From: Botryllus schlosseri
Taxonomy: Eukaryota; Chordata; Ascidiacea; Stolidobranchia; Styelidae
DNA: 29,846 bases
NCBI GenBank assembly: GCA_000444245.1
Contig: ATSW01009783.1
Location: 1-29,846, forward strand
Reading direction: 5' to 3'
The notes under the pieces are model-generated. The model was not told where the DNA came from and did not search any database. It saw nothing but the letters and a program-made list of their open reading frames with translations. This document shows, one piece after another, positions 7,959 through 19,230 of this stretch; positions within the stretch are counted from its first letter, which is position 1; every line of letters begins with the position of its first letter. Made by a program: the position numbers and the translations under genes.

Positions 7959-10161
7959 CTGAAAAATAACGTTAGATATGAGTGAATATGAACGACTGAC
8001 GCCATCTTTATACGTTGTTTATTCAGCAACATTCACCACCGGTGCACTGCCTGAATACGTACTTGGTATTAAATAATTTCAAGTCATCTGAAGAAATCGG
8101 TTGGTGTTGCGGCAATGTTCTGAGGAAATTTTTCGTTTTGAAGACATCCAACGCTTTGAAGAATCGATGTCCGCCTTCATCTGAGCAGATTGGCGAATCG
8201 ATGTTAATAATCACGTCTTTGGATTGCTTCTTGCTTGTTTTCGCAGGCTGCGTCGCTGATTTGCTGGGGTCTTTCCCGTCGCTTATTGTGATGATGTTTA
8301 TTTTCTTCTCCGCCTTATTCTTGGGAATGACCAATGGCGTTCTAAACGAAAATATTGATATAATAATCATTTTTGGCTATACGCTCGATCGAGACATAGG
8401 TGCAGAAAATTTAGTGTACTATGAACAATTTACATAAGCTTATTCGGTTCAGTTTATTCACAATTTCGTCATTTCAAAACAACACAAGATTGCGAATGAA
8501 GATAGCAAGGATTCGAGATGACTTGGAGTGTAGTCTTTTAACCAAACATGCACCTTAGACTACAATATGTAAGTAAGAGGGGTGTACAATTTGTACAATA
8601 AATATAATGAAACCGGAAAAACGCGGAAAATGACAATCCAACGAAAATGAAGTGGCGTCTGTCGGTAGCCTCAAATTAGACGCCTAATCGATTTTCCAAG
8701 GNGATATAGCCTTACCTAACTGCCAAACATCCGTAACGGTGAGCCCATTGGTTCAAGTAGCTTTCCGTATCGCATGTGTGGACGACGGAGCAGCTCCAAA
8801 GACAGGTCGATAGAACATCCACCATACTCTGCTTGGCGATGCCGGGGAAAACCTTGGCGATGCCCTGTCGCACGATCTCGTAATCTCTCGTGAGAAGAGG
8901 TGACATTTCGATGATGAAATTGCGAAAAATGCCGTAATACTGAAAAGAAATATAAAGACGTTATAACAAATGCTATGGTGAAGATTCAGGCAGTATGCCA
9001 ACATGAAAATGAATACGTTATCATTCCTGGCAAGGTTGAACAACGCGAATAAACTTACCGATTTTAAGAATGATTGGTACGGCACATCGTCGGACAGATT
9101 GGGCGCGATCGGGTAATTGCGGAAGAAGTATTTTTCGCATTTCGTTTGAAGTTCGTCGTGAACAAAATCCCTCTCCGCATCTGGTAGATTCGGCAACTTC
9201 GCTCGTCCAAAGCGATGTCCCGAAATCTTAGACGCGATGTCCTGAAACGTAGAGTTCATTGTTAAATGTTTTTTTGGATTTTTGTAGTGGCGGATATTAG
9301 TCGTTATGCTCTTAAGCAGTTGGAATATTTTCATCGGTCATCGGTGGATTTGTTTTATCATCAATATCGTAATTGCCATGTTCCAAAATTCACATAAAAA
9401 TGCTTACGTTCAAGATTTCTCCGTTTCTCGCTTCCGTAAACTTCGTGTGTGGTTCCAGGAGACGACGCAGTGTAGAATTGTCAGGTAAGTGTTCCCGCAT
9501 TTGCCGAGCAATTACGGAAGACAAAATTAGGTTGTCCATGTTTTGCAACACTCCCGGAGCCATCAGAGTCAATTGCGCCTGAGTACAGATACACAAGAGT
9601 TACACTCAAGCGCATTTTAGAAGGATGGTAACATAATTTGGGCAAAAGAACCATGATCCGGCAAATTCATTACTTTATAGTTACCTGAACGTGAGCCTTC
9701 GCCAGAGGCCAGGTCTTGCATTTAGGAGTATGTATTTTTCCAGATGCATCCATCATATTCATTTTTCCGGATTTGGTGATCATTATTTCGGAGACCTGCC
9801 TCGGATAGTTTTTCAGGCTGACGTACCGACCGGTCTCTTCGAAACTAAACCGCCACATGATTTCGGAATACGGGTTTTCTGTTGGAAAAGAGCGGGTGAA
9901 ATGATTATTTGTGCTTCGCGGACCCATATGTCGGTTTCTTACGTTCTTTTCTGAGGCGATGACCGAAAAACGAATCGAACAGCACGTGACGCAAAGCGAT
10001 ATTTGTGATAAGTGGTACTTTCTGCTGCAGGTCCACGAGTTTCACTGTTTCCGACAGTCTGCCGAACGTTACGTTTTCGATATAACTCTGCGCACGCAGG
10101 AGTTTGAAATCCACATCCTCCGTCGCATCTTGTACTTGACCCAGCTCTTTGTCATCGTCGC
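7820..10161 (-). CDS. Divergent lipoxygenase-like protein lacking most iron ligands, 5'-partial, 7 exons
   Basis: Minus-strand exons in order: 10161-9943, 9878-9685, 9578-9408, 9241-9059, 8939-8716, 8341-8063, 7958-7820. All introns are GT-AG (64, 106, 166, 119, 374 and 104 bp) and phases are consistent, giving 468 residues and a TGA stop. Lipoxygenase signatures: WPLAKAHV (130-136; family WLLAKIWV), LPDNSTLRRLLEPHTKFT (168-185; family LPxxHPIFKLLxPHxRYT), a helix ending CSVVHTCDT (305-313; family ASAQHAAVN), and YEFTDPLAIAAAENFLTDI near the C-terminus (family EEHF...MARFRKNLEAI). From Lys133 to the LP motif the spacing equals human 5-LOX exactly (34 residues). The 5-LOX iron ligands H367 and H372 fall on Ala144 and Gln149; H550 is kept as His309; N554 falls on Thr313; the C-terminal Ile is Phe468. 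Dioxygenase activity is therefore doubtful. No N-terminal PLAT domain was found. The gene has clean splice sites and no stops, so it looks like a working gene for a non-catalytic or repurposed protein. Confidence 0.75.
8063..8341 (-). CDS. Lipoxygenase-like exon with a Lys/Ser-rich insertion
   Basis: Encodes residues 330-422. After TPLVIPKN comes a polar, basic, low-complexity stretch (about 339-372, rich in K, S, T, Q, D) where active enzymes have a short PPPTAKG loop. It then returns to NFLRTLPQHQPISSDDLKLF. The insertion is probably a disordered surface loop. Acceptor TTTTCGTTTAG|AAC, donor ACCAA|GTACGT. Confidence 0.72.
8716..8939 (-). CDS. Lipoxygenase-like exon with the retained third histidine
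   Basis: 74 codons plus 2 nt. YYGIFRNFIIEM corresponds to the family region after the DDGLLVWEAI landmark. VDVLSTCLWSCSVVHTCD is equivalent to EYLTVVIFTASAQHAAVN. The histidine (His309) is kept; the residue four further on, Asn/His/Ser in active enzymes, is Thr, with Asp just before it. Acceptor TTTCTTTTCAG|TAT, donor GTTAG|GTAAGG. Confidence 0.78.
9408..9578 (-). CDS. Lipoxygenase-like exon in which the iron-binding helix has lost its histidines
   Basis: 57 codons, phase 0 at both ends (acceptor TGTACTCAG|GCG, donor TTGAAC|GTAAGC). Reads AQLTLMAPGVLQNMDN, then ILSSVIARQMREHLP, then LLEPHTKFTEARN. In active lipoxygenases the same stretch holds HxxxxH followed by the L-P-HP and PH-R-T-x-IN landmarks. 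The flanking landmarks are present here at normal spacing while the HxxxxH positions are Ala and Gln. Confidence 0.78.
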
Positions 10162-10480
10162 CTGAATAGGAAGGGGGAATTAATGCTTTTATCCCGATAC
10201 GTAAACAGACACTTTACGGTAGACTTGAGACTATTAGACACCTAGTTTCAGGCGTGTGGTAATGAGCATTATTAACAGATACCTCTCATTAAAGAACACG
10301 AGTGATTATGCGCTCATTATGAATGGCCAAGAATCTTGTTTGAAAATAATGACCTGCTCTTCGTGTTCGATTACACGCATTATGCACTCCGTGTCATTGA
10401 AAGTGCAATTTGGTCATAATCCAAATGGAACATCTACCTGCATTAGAAACTTCTCCTCTTTTGACATTCAGTCGCCGTAC

Positions 10481-10608
10481 TTCGACGTAAAGCTTGCATT
10501 TGAGGAAGGTATAACACAATGCTGTTGGCAATCCAAGCACCGCATACACGAGCATCTTCACGAACCATGATACCAGCCGACGGATCATCTTTATACAGCT
10601 CATCGCGA
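10481..10608 (-). CDS. Candidate upstream exon of the lipoxygenase-like gene
   Basis: An open stretch reading RDELYKDDPSAGIMVRED then ARVCGAWIANSIVLYLPQMQ has a donor CGAA|GTACGG in phase 1, which fits the phase needed by the exon at 10161. Its acceptor (TTACAAG) has a weak pyrimidine tract, an alternative donor (GTTC|GTGAAG) lies inside, and a second frame is open as well. No lipoxygenase landmark was recognised. Another phase-1 candidate ends at 11252 (KGQKRLVAS followed by GTAAGT). One, both or neither may be real. Confidence 0.27.
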
Positions 10609-13199
10609 CTTGTAAGATATTCCAATCGGACTTTCTATCAAGTATACTCCGTACAGCTTCACGTTAATTTGCAATCTATTGAAGTTTGGGCATTAATTTC
10701 GATTTATAACGGCGACTGCAAAAAGCAAATAAAGCCCACGTTATCGATAATGCTATCTTTTTTCCTTTCCACTTATCACCTTTAGACCTCACATCACGCG
10801 AAATGGCTTTTTTCAGATAGCTTCGGATGTAGCGGAAACGCAATAGGATGCCGTGATTACGTTATTATTGACAGCGTACGAACGAAGTAAAACAATGAAA
10901 GACAACAGCAGAAGAAGGCGATGTTCTGCGATATCGGTCCAAATCACCGGTGTGATGCAGGGATTTAAACGGAACTCTATGATAATGACGTTGAGGTCGT
11001 GAGAGGTTGAGTCAAAATCTGCTTTACGGCGATAAAACGTGTCATTTTTTTCTTTCCGTGTAACTCAGTCGTTAGGTTGGTTTCGCGAAAAAAAACGCGA
11101 AATTGAGGTAGCGAACGGTATAGATTGTTCGGTTTTATCAAACGACTTCATTTCTGCAAAACTCTAAATATATGCTACCGTTTTATTACGGTTACGGCCA
11201 AAAACAGAAGGTCCGTACACGTGCTAGCTGAGCTCAATGCTACCGACTTACAGGACGCCACCAAGCGTTTCTGCCCTTTGTACGAATTATACCTCACTCT
11301 CATAGCAGTTTGTATGGCGATTAGCAGACTGGGTATATATTTAACACTTAACCAGGAATTCTGCATGCGTACCGTATATGAATGTTTCATTGGTGGAATG
11401 TTGTAGGATTGTGAACCACAATCGTTGATGGTAACGCAATATCGACAAGACGAATTTCAAGGTGTTATGTATAAAAAGCAATTCATCGACTAAACTTTAT
11501 GGTCGTTACTTGCATAGGCAGCACGACAGCTGCAGTTCAGTGACAATCTTATATCCCTTTGTTTTATCATGTGGTGAGCATTCCAAATTGAAAACCGAAT
11601 ATCCCGTACTTGATGTGGAAATGTGAGATATCGCGCCCGCGTGTAGAACGTTATATAACGCTATCAGTGTAAAATAGATTGAAACGAGATATCTACTGTC
11701 ACGCGAAGACCAAAGGCCGTGACATACTGGACAGAGGCCGGTCTCGCACATTGTAATGTCACATGATTTTTTGCGATTATCCCGCGTGCGCATATCAACC
11801 AAGGTAATAGATTTCAAAGCAAGAGAAATAATTCGATAATGCGGAAGTTCATTCTTTGACCTAAACGATACCCGATATTCGAGACTATCACTGACAATAG
11901 AAAATCAATTTACTTGGTTTACCTTTTTCATAAGAATATAAACAAATCAAGTATACCGACGAAAACACTATTTCATGTATTGTACATATGTGCATCGGCG
12001 AATTAAAAACTCCATGGTATATAAATACGTCTGAGACAATATCACCCAAATACAAATGCAAATGCAAACATAATTGCAAAGGTTCAGAGAAAACAAGATC
12101 CAAGTTTATGTTAGTATATGGACATAATTTGACACCAATAAATTCCAGTCTCGCCTTCTCAACCTCGCTATTCTCCGAATGGCGCATGATGCAATTGACG
12201 CATAATAACAGCGTAAATCTATGTTACGCATGAAATGGACTCATTCGCACGCATGGAAATCCATGCTATTATCACGTCCCCAGCGCCATTGCAGATATTT
12301 TCCGTAATTACAGTCTGAGTAATCCTAGTAAACAGTTAGGCGACAACGTTTGACAGTTCCACTACTCACTGATCGGGATATGCTGCTTTTCACAATCCAT
12401 GGTCTTCGACATATTTACTACGATGCAGGCACACCAGCGCTACAATGGTCAAGCGCTCTCTTATTACCACGCCAGCGGCAATGAATCGAAAGGATATGAT
12501 CAAACAATGTCTCGAGTAATTAGGAGGTTATGTACGCGTTGGTGTGTTATCCCACCGTCGTCTGAGTGCGCAAAGTAGCAGTGGTAGCCGTCGTATAGTC
12601 CAAATACTGAAGATACATGTAAGTGCGGACAGGAAGCCCGCAGCTTAACCTAAATAATCGCAGTCTTTAATCACAAATCCAAATGATAACGTATTGATGT
12701 ACTAAACGGTGGATTGGCGGCACATTCCCGGAGATGACAGGCACATAAGGCGGCATGGTGACGCGAACTAACTCTATTAGCATCAGCTCTGTCTGTGACG
12801 GTGTACTGGACGAGTCTAATTATGTGAAACAATGTTTCTTGGCCTTTTTCACTGTTCGCGCCCCTTTTAAATCAACAATCAGTTCTCGCAACCCTTCTAT
12901 ACAACGACCTGAAATTACACTGCATTGTGTAAATAACTCATTGTTTTCTTTTAGTTAGCAGACCTATAAGAGTTCTTATGAACTAAGAAGTTATTGACAT
13001 GTAATAATTACATGTCGCCTTTCGACGTGACCAGTTTACCACTGCTCCACCGTAAAGTGTTATTATGGTGTCACAAGTTCTCACAACCCTCCTGGCTGTA
13101 AATCACACGTGGTTCAGAGCATATTGGTCCTGTTGGTAACCTTCCTAAACAATCAGCCTTGTTGCACCCCCACATTCAAAAGCGTTGATCTATCTAAAA
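10609..13199. other. Gene-poor stretch, possibly the 5' part of the lipoxygenase-like gene
   Basis: Probably contains the missing 5' exons and promoter of the minus-strand gene, but no exon is convincing. A minus-strand GTAAGT donor after 11252 and a short hairpin near 11085-11106 (TTTCGCG / CGCGAAA) are the only structures noted. Confidence 0.4.
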
Positions 13200-13440
13200 C
13201 AGTGGTCCTCAAACCTTTTTAGACACGCCCCCTTGACGGTAGTGAAAAATGTCGCCCCCCTTATCATCCTATCAAAAATATTAAAAAGAACAACCAGAAT
13301 ATTTGTAATCCCAACGCATAGTATGATGGCGTGGAAGGTTATGACTGTTGGTGTTGAGAGACATGTAAAATTTGAAATTAGGACTATGCGCAGTGCAATA
13401 ATTATGCGCTGCAGGTAAATCGCGCATTGGATACTATGTG
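13200..13440 (+). mobile_element. hAT-type non-autonomous element, right end missing
   Basis: Starts CAGTGGTCCTCAAACCTTTT. The interior parallels the element at 23335-23626: TTTTTAGACACGCCC, then GTTGTTGAGAG-like and GCGCGATT-like blocks in the same order. No matching right terminus or target duplication was found, so the right limit is approximate. Confidence 0.5.
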
Positions 13441-14768
13441 AAAAATAATCACGTGTAGTGGTATTTTGGCGATTTTAGTGTCTAGTACCTTCTATTTCCT
13501 GGCTCAAACGTACCTGACCATGAGCTAAATCAAAAACCGAAAACGCGGTCCGCACTCCATTCAAACTTGGCGGTTCTTCACGGGACATAACAATCAATTG
13601 TTCTCAACCGGTAACAGGTGTTCCGCAAAATAATATTTACATTGATTACTTTTAGGCTGTCATAAAATGCGCATTCCACAAATGTGTCCTAATTGAGTAT
13701 ACTCATAGTGGCTACTTCGACGTCGTGAGCCACTTCGATTTAAATCCTAGACTTACACGGCTTATGGCATAATACTTTATCTCTCCAAAACTTTGTGTCT
13801 TTTTATGCACGTACAGATTCCTGACAGACAGATCACAAAAACACCAGCTAACACTGAATACCACAATAATAACACACCAGTACAATTCTAACTTATACGC
13901 ATTGATCAGTGTTGGTGAACCAAAGATATGATTCTGATACAGATTCATATTTCAGCCCAAAACCAGGCCCGCGACGAAAAAAACCAAGAATGGAGACCTA
14001 AGGATTTGTGGGGCCACTTCTACCTTACCTACCTCCTGTCTGCTATGTCAAACATATTGAAATCGCTTAAACGTATAGGCTACTAAACTAAAAGACGTAC
14101 AGGATTTCAAATTGGTATTTCTTCACTGGCAATTCAATTTTCCTTGCGGGAAGGCATTTGTATTGTGGGATACAGGTTTCCAAGACAGGAACATTCGGCT
14201 CCAGCCATTTAGGCGCCCATAGACAATTAGACATATGGGCATATGTATGTATATCGAAGTTTATGTTAGCAAACGGGCAGTCCTTTTCGGCCCAGGTTTT
14301 CTCGCCGCCGATCCTTCTGGCACACTTCTTGGAGTCGCATGTTACATGGCGTCAAACTGTATATGTCTTGGTGCGTCGTGGCGCGGTAATTTCCGTCGCG
14401 GAAATGCCCATCAGTATAAATCAACTCAGATATTCGGCAACATGAAATTATGTCGAAGTTGCATACGGGAGAATATAACTTTCAAAACAGAATGGGAGGA
14501 GGAGGCGGTTGCATTTAGTTGAACGTAAGCCATATGTGCCTATAATACGTCAAGATTCGATCAATAATTTCAAAGCTGATACGTCATTACGAAACCAAAT
14601 AACAAAATTTTGCCACGAGTTACCCAACGAAGACATATTTACGAAGTAATAAGATTACCGAGCTGAAATATTCCTTAAATGCTAAGCAACACTTAGGAAC
14701 TGCTCCGCACTGCTTTGACGTCATATCAGCTTGATTCCAAACACCTTGGAGCCCAGGTGGAGACGCAC
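13441..14768. other. No gene identified
   Basis: Overlapping open frames of about 95 codons near 14158-14522 lack splice or family support. A minus-strand stretch at about 13790-13900 encodes a hydrophobic segment followed by basic residues, and a GTAAGT donor follows it. It may be a chance frame. Confidence 0.4.
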
Positions 14769-14772
14769 TATA

Positions 14773-14810
14773 GATAACTAACCTACGAATGTTAGTTATC
14801 CATAGACGCA
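14773..14810. repeat. Hairpin
   Basis: CTATAGATAACTAAC and GTTAGTTATCCATAG form a 15-bp stem with one mismatch around an 8-base loop. The flanks GACGCAC / GACGCACC are direct repeats. Possibly a MITE relic. Confidence 0.5.
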
Positions 14811-14884
14811 CCGTATCACCACACAATAATAAACTTCATTCGATAGCCTACATAGCTATTTTGTAAGACACTTTTAGTCCACAC

Positions 14885-15125
14885 TTTTGCCGAAAAATCC
14901 GGATTGGAGCCGGACTCGTACTTTATTAGACACGGCCGGAGTACTAGCGAGTAGTGTGCAGAATTTAACCAGATCCTGGGTGGATATTGGCAAAATTTTG
15001 TTATTATTTTGGCTGAAGCCGGATTGGAGCTGGATTCATACTTTTTTCTGATACAGCCGTAGTCGGATATAGGAACCGGATTCCGTTTTGAAGAAACCGT
15101 ACCTGAGTCGGACTATCTAATTTTT
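14885..15125. repeat. Two diverged direct repeats with GGA/CCGGATT units
   Basis: CCGGATTGGAGCCGGACTCG (from about 14898) and CCGGATTGGAGCTGGATTCA (from about 15019) begin two similar units of about 120 bp, each continuing into TACTTT and a CACGGCCG/TACAGCCG block. Looks like decayed transposon DNA. Confidence 0.5.
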
Positions 15126-15479
15126 CGCTTTGCAACGAACTAATACAATCTACTATTGTGCGATCTATATCGACACCTGCCGACGAGTGATTTGAGAGCG
15201 GTTGGGTTGTTGGCGGTCACACTTAACGCGGTTGCCAGTTCATATGACATATATGCCACAGTCAAGCACACTACTTTCGTAGCATTTTTAATAAATAAAC
15301 ACATGATGCATTTGCGCTTCAGCTGCTCAGAAAGCTAAAGAAGGTTTCGATTAAAAGCACATCTAGCTTTCTATCCCAACAGCATTTATCAAACAAAATC
15401 CGGTTGAACTTGCGTCAATACCATGACTCCTTTCCGGGGATTACTGCGACATGGATATCGTAATCTATGTAATACTGAC

Positions 15480-15664
15480 TATATTGTTCAATGGCCTTGA
15501 GAGAGCTGGGATATAATTATTGATGCCGGTGTCCATTTCGTGATCGGAAGCAAAAGCGATGAACGGTGTAATATGATTGCTAGATAAGGCAGAATTCCCA
15601 CGAAGCCGATGAATCATCAGAGCATAAATATAACGGGCATCGTCGTATATGCGAGGACCAAACT
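15480..15664 (-). CDS. Unassigned exon-like open frame
   Basis: The minus strand between an acceptor (AAAATTGTAG) and a moderate donor (AATATA|GTCAGT) reads FGPRIYDDARYIYALMIHRL and on through FIAFASDHEM and GINNYIPALSRPL without a stop. The composition looks protein-like, and YDDARYIYALMIHR vaguely recalls the D-A-x-YLYA-A helix of periplasmic-binding-like (ANF receptor) domains. I could not connect it to other exons. Confidence 0.18.
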
Positions 15665-15994
15665 CTACAATTTTGTTTTTGCAACAAAAATAGTTTATAG
15701 GATTGCAGCGAGCGTTCGCTACAGACACGGTGCTGAAGAGTGAACATAGACTTGCTGTCTATGCCGATTGTTGGATGTAACGACTAAGGAGAAATGAACC
15801 CCAAGCGAACCTTTGACAATAGCAGAGTTTTGATCAGACAATAGTTTTCAATCTTGCTCTCTGACTTTTCCTACACATGAGTACGCCTACAGATCGCAAG
15901 TGGAGTAGATGCAACAAATTATTTTAGAATGAATTAGACCTGTGGCATTTGTCATGTTGGCTGTCTTCTCGTAAGTATACAAAAGATGTCCACT

Positions 15995-16600
15995 GGGGTG
16001 GTTGAATTTTTTTTCCGGATTCCAGGGATTCACTGACTTAATTGTTAGGCTGCCTAAAAAACTCTGCAGATCGAATATGACTGAATTTCAAGCACTAGAA
16101 GCCTCCGCGGAGTCAATTAAATTTTTCGAATTTATTACAAAATAAAAATAATATTTTTGAAATTTTTCTTCCAACCCCATGAAATTGTTAAATTGCCTAA
16201 AAAAAAACGATGCAAAACAATTTCTGCTCACTACCAACCGACAGAAGCGAAGTTATTGCAGTTGTCAGTTTTGAATTTGCAAAATAGCATTGACGGTGGG
16301 TAATCCCTGAATTAATAATGAAAATCGCAAATAACTTCGCCTCTACGGGTTGGAATTGCGTCAAATTTGTTATGCATCGTTTCGTAGCAACAACTTCATG
16401 GGTTGACAGTACAATTTGAAAATTTTATTTTTATTTTTTTATAATAAATTCAAAAATTACAACAGGTTCTGCGGAGGCTTATACAGGGTGGAATTCAGTC
16501 GAATTTGATGTGAAGCGTTTTTTAGACAACCTAGCAATTTAATCGGTGAATCTCCGGAATCCGAAAAAAAGAAGTTAATTTTGAACAACCTTTGTCCAGT
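15995..16600. mobile_element. Foldback element with long inverted arms (copy 2)
   Basis: The two halves are imperfect inverted repeats of nearly 300 bp centred near 16290. Left-arm blocks TTCCGGATTCCAGGGATTCA, GCCTCCGCGGA and CGATGCAAAACAA reappear inverted on the right (TGAATCTCCGGAATCC, TCTGCGGAGGC, TTGTTATGCATCG). There are no coding frames. The arms resemble copies at 7.1 kb and 25.3 kb. Superfamily not determined. Confidence 0.7.
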
Positions 16601-16686
16601 GCCTACCATGGCAATCCATACAATATGCACGAATATCCACCCACTGGTAGCCATGCCACCAATGGATGTTTAGTCCAGAAAATCAC

Positions 16687-16711
16687 AATAATAATAATAA
16701 TAATAATAATA
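16687..16711. repeat. (AAT)n microsatellite
   Basis: About eight uninterrupted AAT units. Confidence 0.9.
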
Positions 16712-16712
16712 C

Positions 16713-18998
16713 TATTTACAGACAGACATGGCCCATGAAACAGCCCCGCACTTGTCAAGCTAGGCTACACAAATGGTATTTGAATTCCTTGTCCTTGGGG
16801 GTATTTCGAACCAGACTGATTGAGCCACTCATGTATTCTATATTGGGCATAGCATCACCTTATTCCCAGCAAAGTGTGTGCTTCTGTATAGTAGATAAAT
16901 ACCAAGACCGAAAATTCGTAACAAATTATATTTGCAAATGGATAATAACGGACGTAAGGCATGGGTAAGTTTAGTATGAGTTAATATTAACTAGGCGTAG
17001 GCCTACTTCCAAAAATAATTGATACGAATGTTTGGGTTACTAGCATGGGTTGGATGTAGGCGTATTTACTCATGTATTAACGCAACGAAATTTCAGCGAC
17101 TTCAGGACAAACCAGAACACTGACTATGCCGAGAAAATAGTCTTGATTTATCTGGTAGTTCAGGTACTTACAGTCCGATGAAAAACTAGTATTGACCGAT
17201 ATAATTCCCGATCATGTTGTAAGCTGCTACCATTTAGCATTGCAGCCTACTTTCTAGTAAATCCTTTGATGGTATCATGAGTCAAATTGATGATGCCATC
17301 ATCGAAAGTCCTTCGATCGCCAAAGCCAGTCACCGGTACTTTGTCGACCTGGTGATTTTGCCGGTTTCGCGTAAACAAACCGCGGCGAGAAAACAATCAC
17401 GGGTAATCATTGTTTTCTGTTCAGCGCTTCCGATACATCGCGTAGCCGCAAGGCCCATCAATCAGACGCGCTGTCTATAATACTGTACCGCACGGTAGTC
17501 TGTAATTTGCCATTTACTTCGGAGATTAGTGGAAAGTAAGCGGTGAGTAAAGGACCGGCATAAATATGACATGCAAACTTCATAACAATCCTTTAAGGAG
17601 CTCTCTCTGTGATTTAAGAAGCTCTCGCTGTGATCTTTCATTAAGGGAAAATTTGTGTTTTATTGCAATAAACAGTTGACTCATTCGGTCGGAGTTATAT
17701 GAACTAAAAAGTTGGTTGTTTTGTACTGTACTGGTGTGGGATTCTTCTGTGCAGGCAAGACTAGAGATAGAGATCACTAAGTAACCTCACGTTCAGTGTG
17801 ATTTGGCAATCTAACTTCCCCTCTTCACAAACTTTATAGCACTATAAACAATAAACACTCGATATTTGCGCTGACGTGTGAATACATATACCATCGTTTA
17901 TTACGCGGTCCAATAATTTTGACGTCACAAACATCTGAAAACATATCGAGATATATCGGCGGTGTCATTCCTAAGTACCTGACAATCGTCCCATTTGGCT
18001 TCGATTACTCTGCTGAGATATACCATGTTACACGCGGAAAAATGAATAATATCAGTGGTTCTCTGCTATCCTTATAGAGAGATGGGTTTCTTTACGAGAC
18101 GTGGCGATATCTAGTGGCCCACTGTTGTATGCGATGTCAGAGTGGTCATCGAGTAGTGCACGCTGCCAATATAGCAGATTCGTCTAACACAGTTATATAT
18201 CGGCAGATAACGTTTATGCCTCTATCCACATGGAGGACTGTTTACATTGAATATGTTCGAAAAATATACTCATTAATTGGCGATTAGGGACGTGTCTGTC
18301 TACCCTCCTTTAAAAATCTACCCGTGGTGCCGATAATACCTACATGATCTATTTCATTTGTATTCGGCCAATCACTGTGAATTATGACAAATTTAAATGG
18401 ATTATCTGAACGTTATGAGTACAAAGAACCAGCGTTGCGTAATAACTTTTCTGAGGTATAAATCCTATTTGTAGGCATCGCTTCTCAAAACTCGTTTGCG
18501 AACGAACTGACGCCTACGGCTAGATCTTATCAATGACCATATCGCCGTCGACATAATGTCTAAAGTTTAAATTTTTGAAACTGCTTGAGATTTCATCGTT
18601 GATTCTATTATAATTGTCGTCAATGGACCTGCCGCTACCATCATAGATTTATAGTTTCTACAGCTATTGTGCAAATGCTGCCGCCAATTACCNTATCGTA
18701 GCGGCTACCGACTTTGGTATTAATTCTCCCAACCTCATGCATATTTAGGAACGCTTAATTGATTCTCGCCTCCATACGACGGACAACAAAAAGAATAAGA
18801 AACAAAGTTATTTCAAATCTTTACTTATATCTCATTAAAGTTGCGCTTGTTTGTGTAGGCTTACTGTTTTGTCGCCGATTTTGTACCTTGTTCGCTGTTT
18901 TATGACAAGTGCACAAATATACAATACAAGAATTGTCTTAAATTTATTGCGATTTTAGGGCCACCAAGCATTCCAGAATTACACAAAAGAGAAGGTTG
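16713..18998. other. No gene identified
   Basis: AT-rich spacer. A small stem (GATGGTATCAT / ATGATGCCATC) lies at about 17269-17304 and a local duplication (AAGAAGCTCTCGCTGTGAT-like) at about 17595-17635. Nothing else supported. Confidence 0.5.
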
Positions 18999-19087
18999 GA
19001 ACGCGATCGATATAATTTCATGATCAAAAGCATAAAAGAGGGTTCACATTTGATGCTTTTGATCACGAAATTATATCAATCACGTTC
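18999..19087. repeat. Long hairpin, about 38-bp arms
   Basis: GAACGCGATCGATATAATTT then CATGATCAAAAGCAT is mirrored by ATGCTTTTGATCACGAAATT then ATATCAATCACGTTC, with about three mismatches and a roughly 12-base loop. It is a strong candidate for a compact MITE or a structured transcript. Confidence 0.8.
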
Positions 19088-19230
19088 TTAAAGACAATTG
19101 CAGGTCCGTGTGTCGTTCTTAGCGAATTGGGGCATAATTTTACAGTCGATCGTGAAAGCACTGTACTTCAACGGTCATTCATGGGATATTTTAATGGATC
19201 ATCTGCGCCACCACGCGTCTGGTACAAACC

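Noticed and set aside
8015-8437. 140-codon plus-strand open frame
   Set aside because: It lies antisense over the lipoxygenase-like exon 8063-8341 and its flanking intron; the minus strand has matching splice phases and family landmarks.
12985-13070. tRNA-like A box on the minus strand (GGTGGAGCAGTGGTAAAC)
   Set aside because: No B box at a suitable distance and no cloverleaf.
13790-13900. Minus-strand transmembrane-like segment with basic flank
   Set aside because: Two alternative frames both look hydrophobic and no partner exons were found; noted only.
14158-14522. Two overlapping 95-codon plus-strand frames
   Set aside because: Two frames open over the same DNA, with no splice sites or family match, argue for chance.
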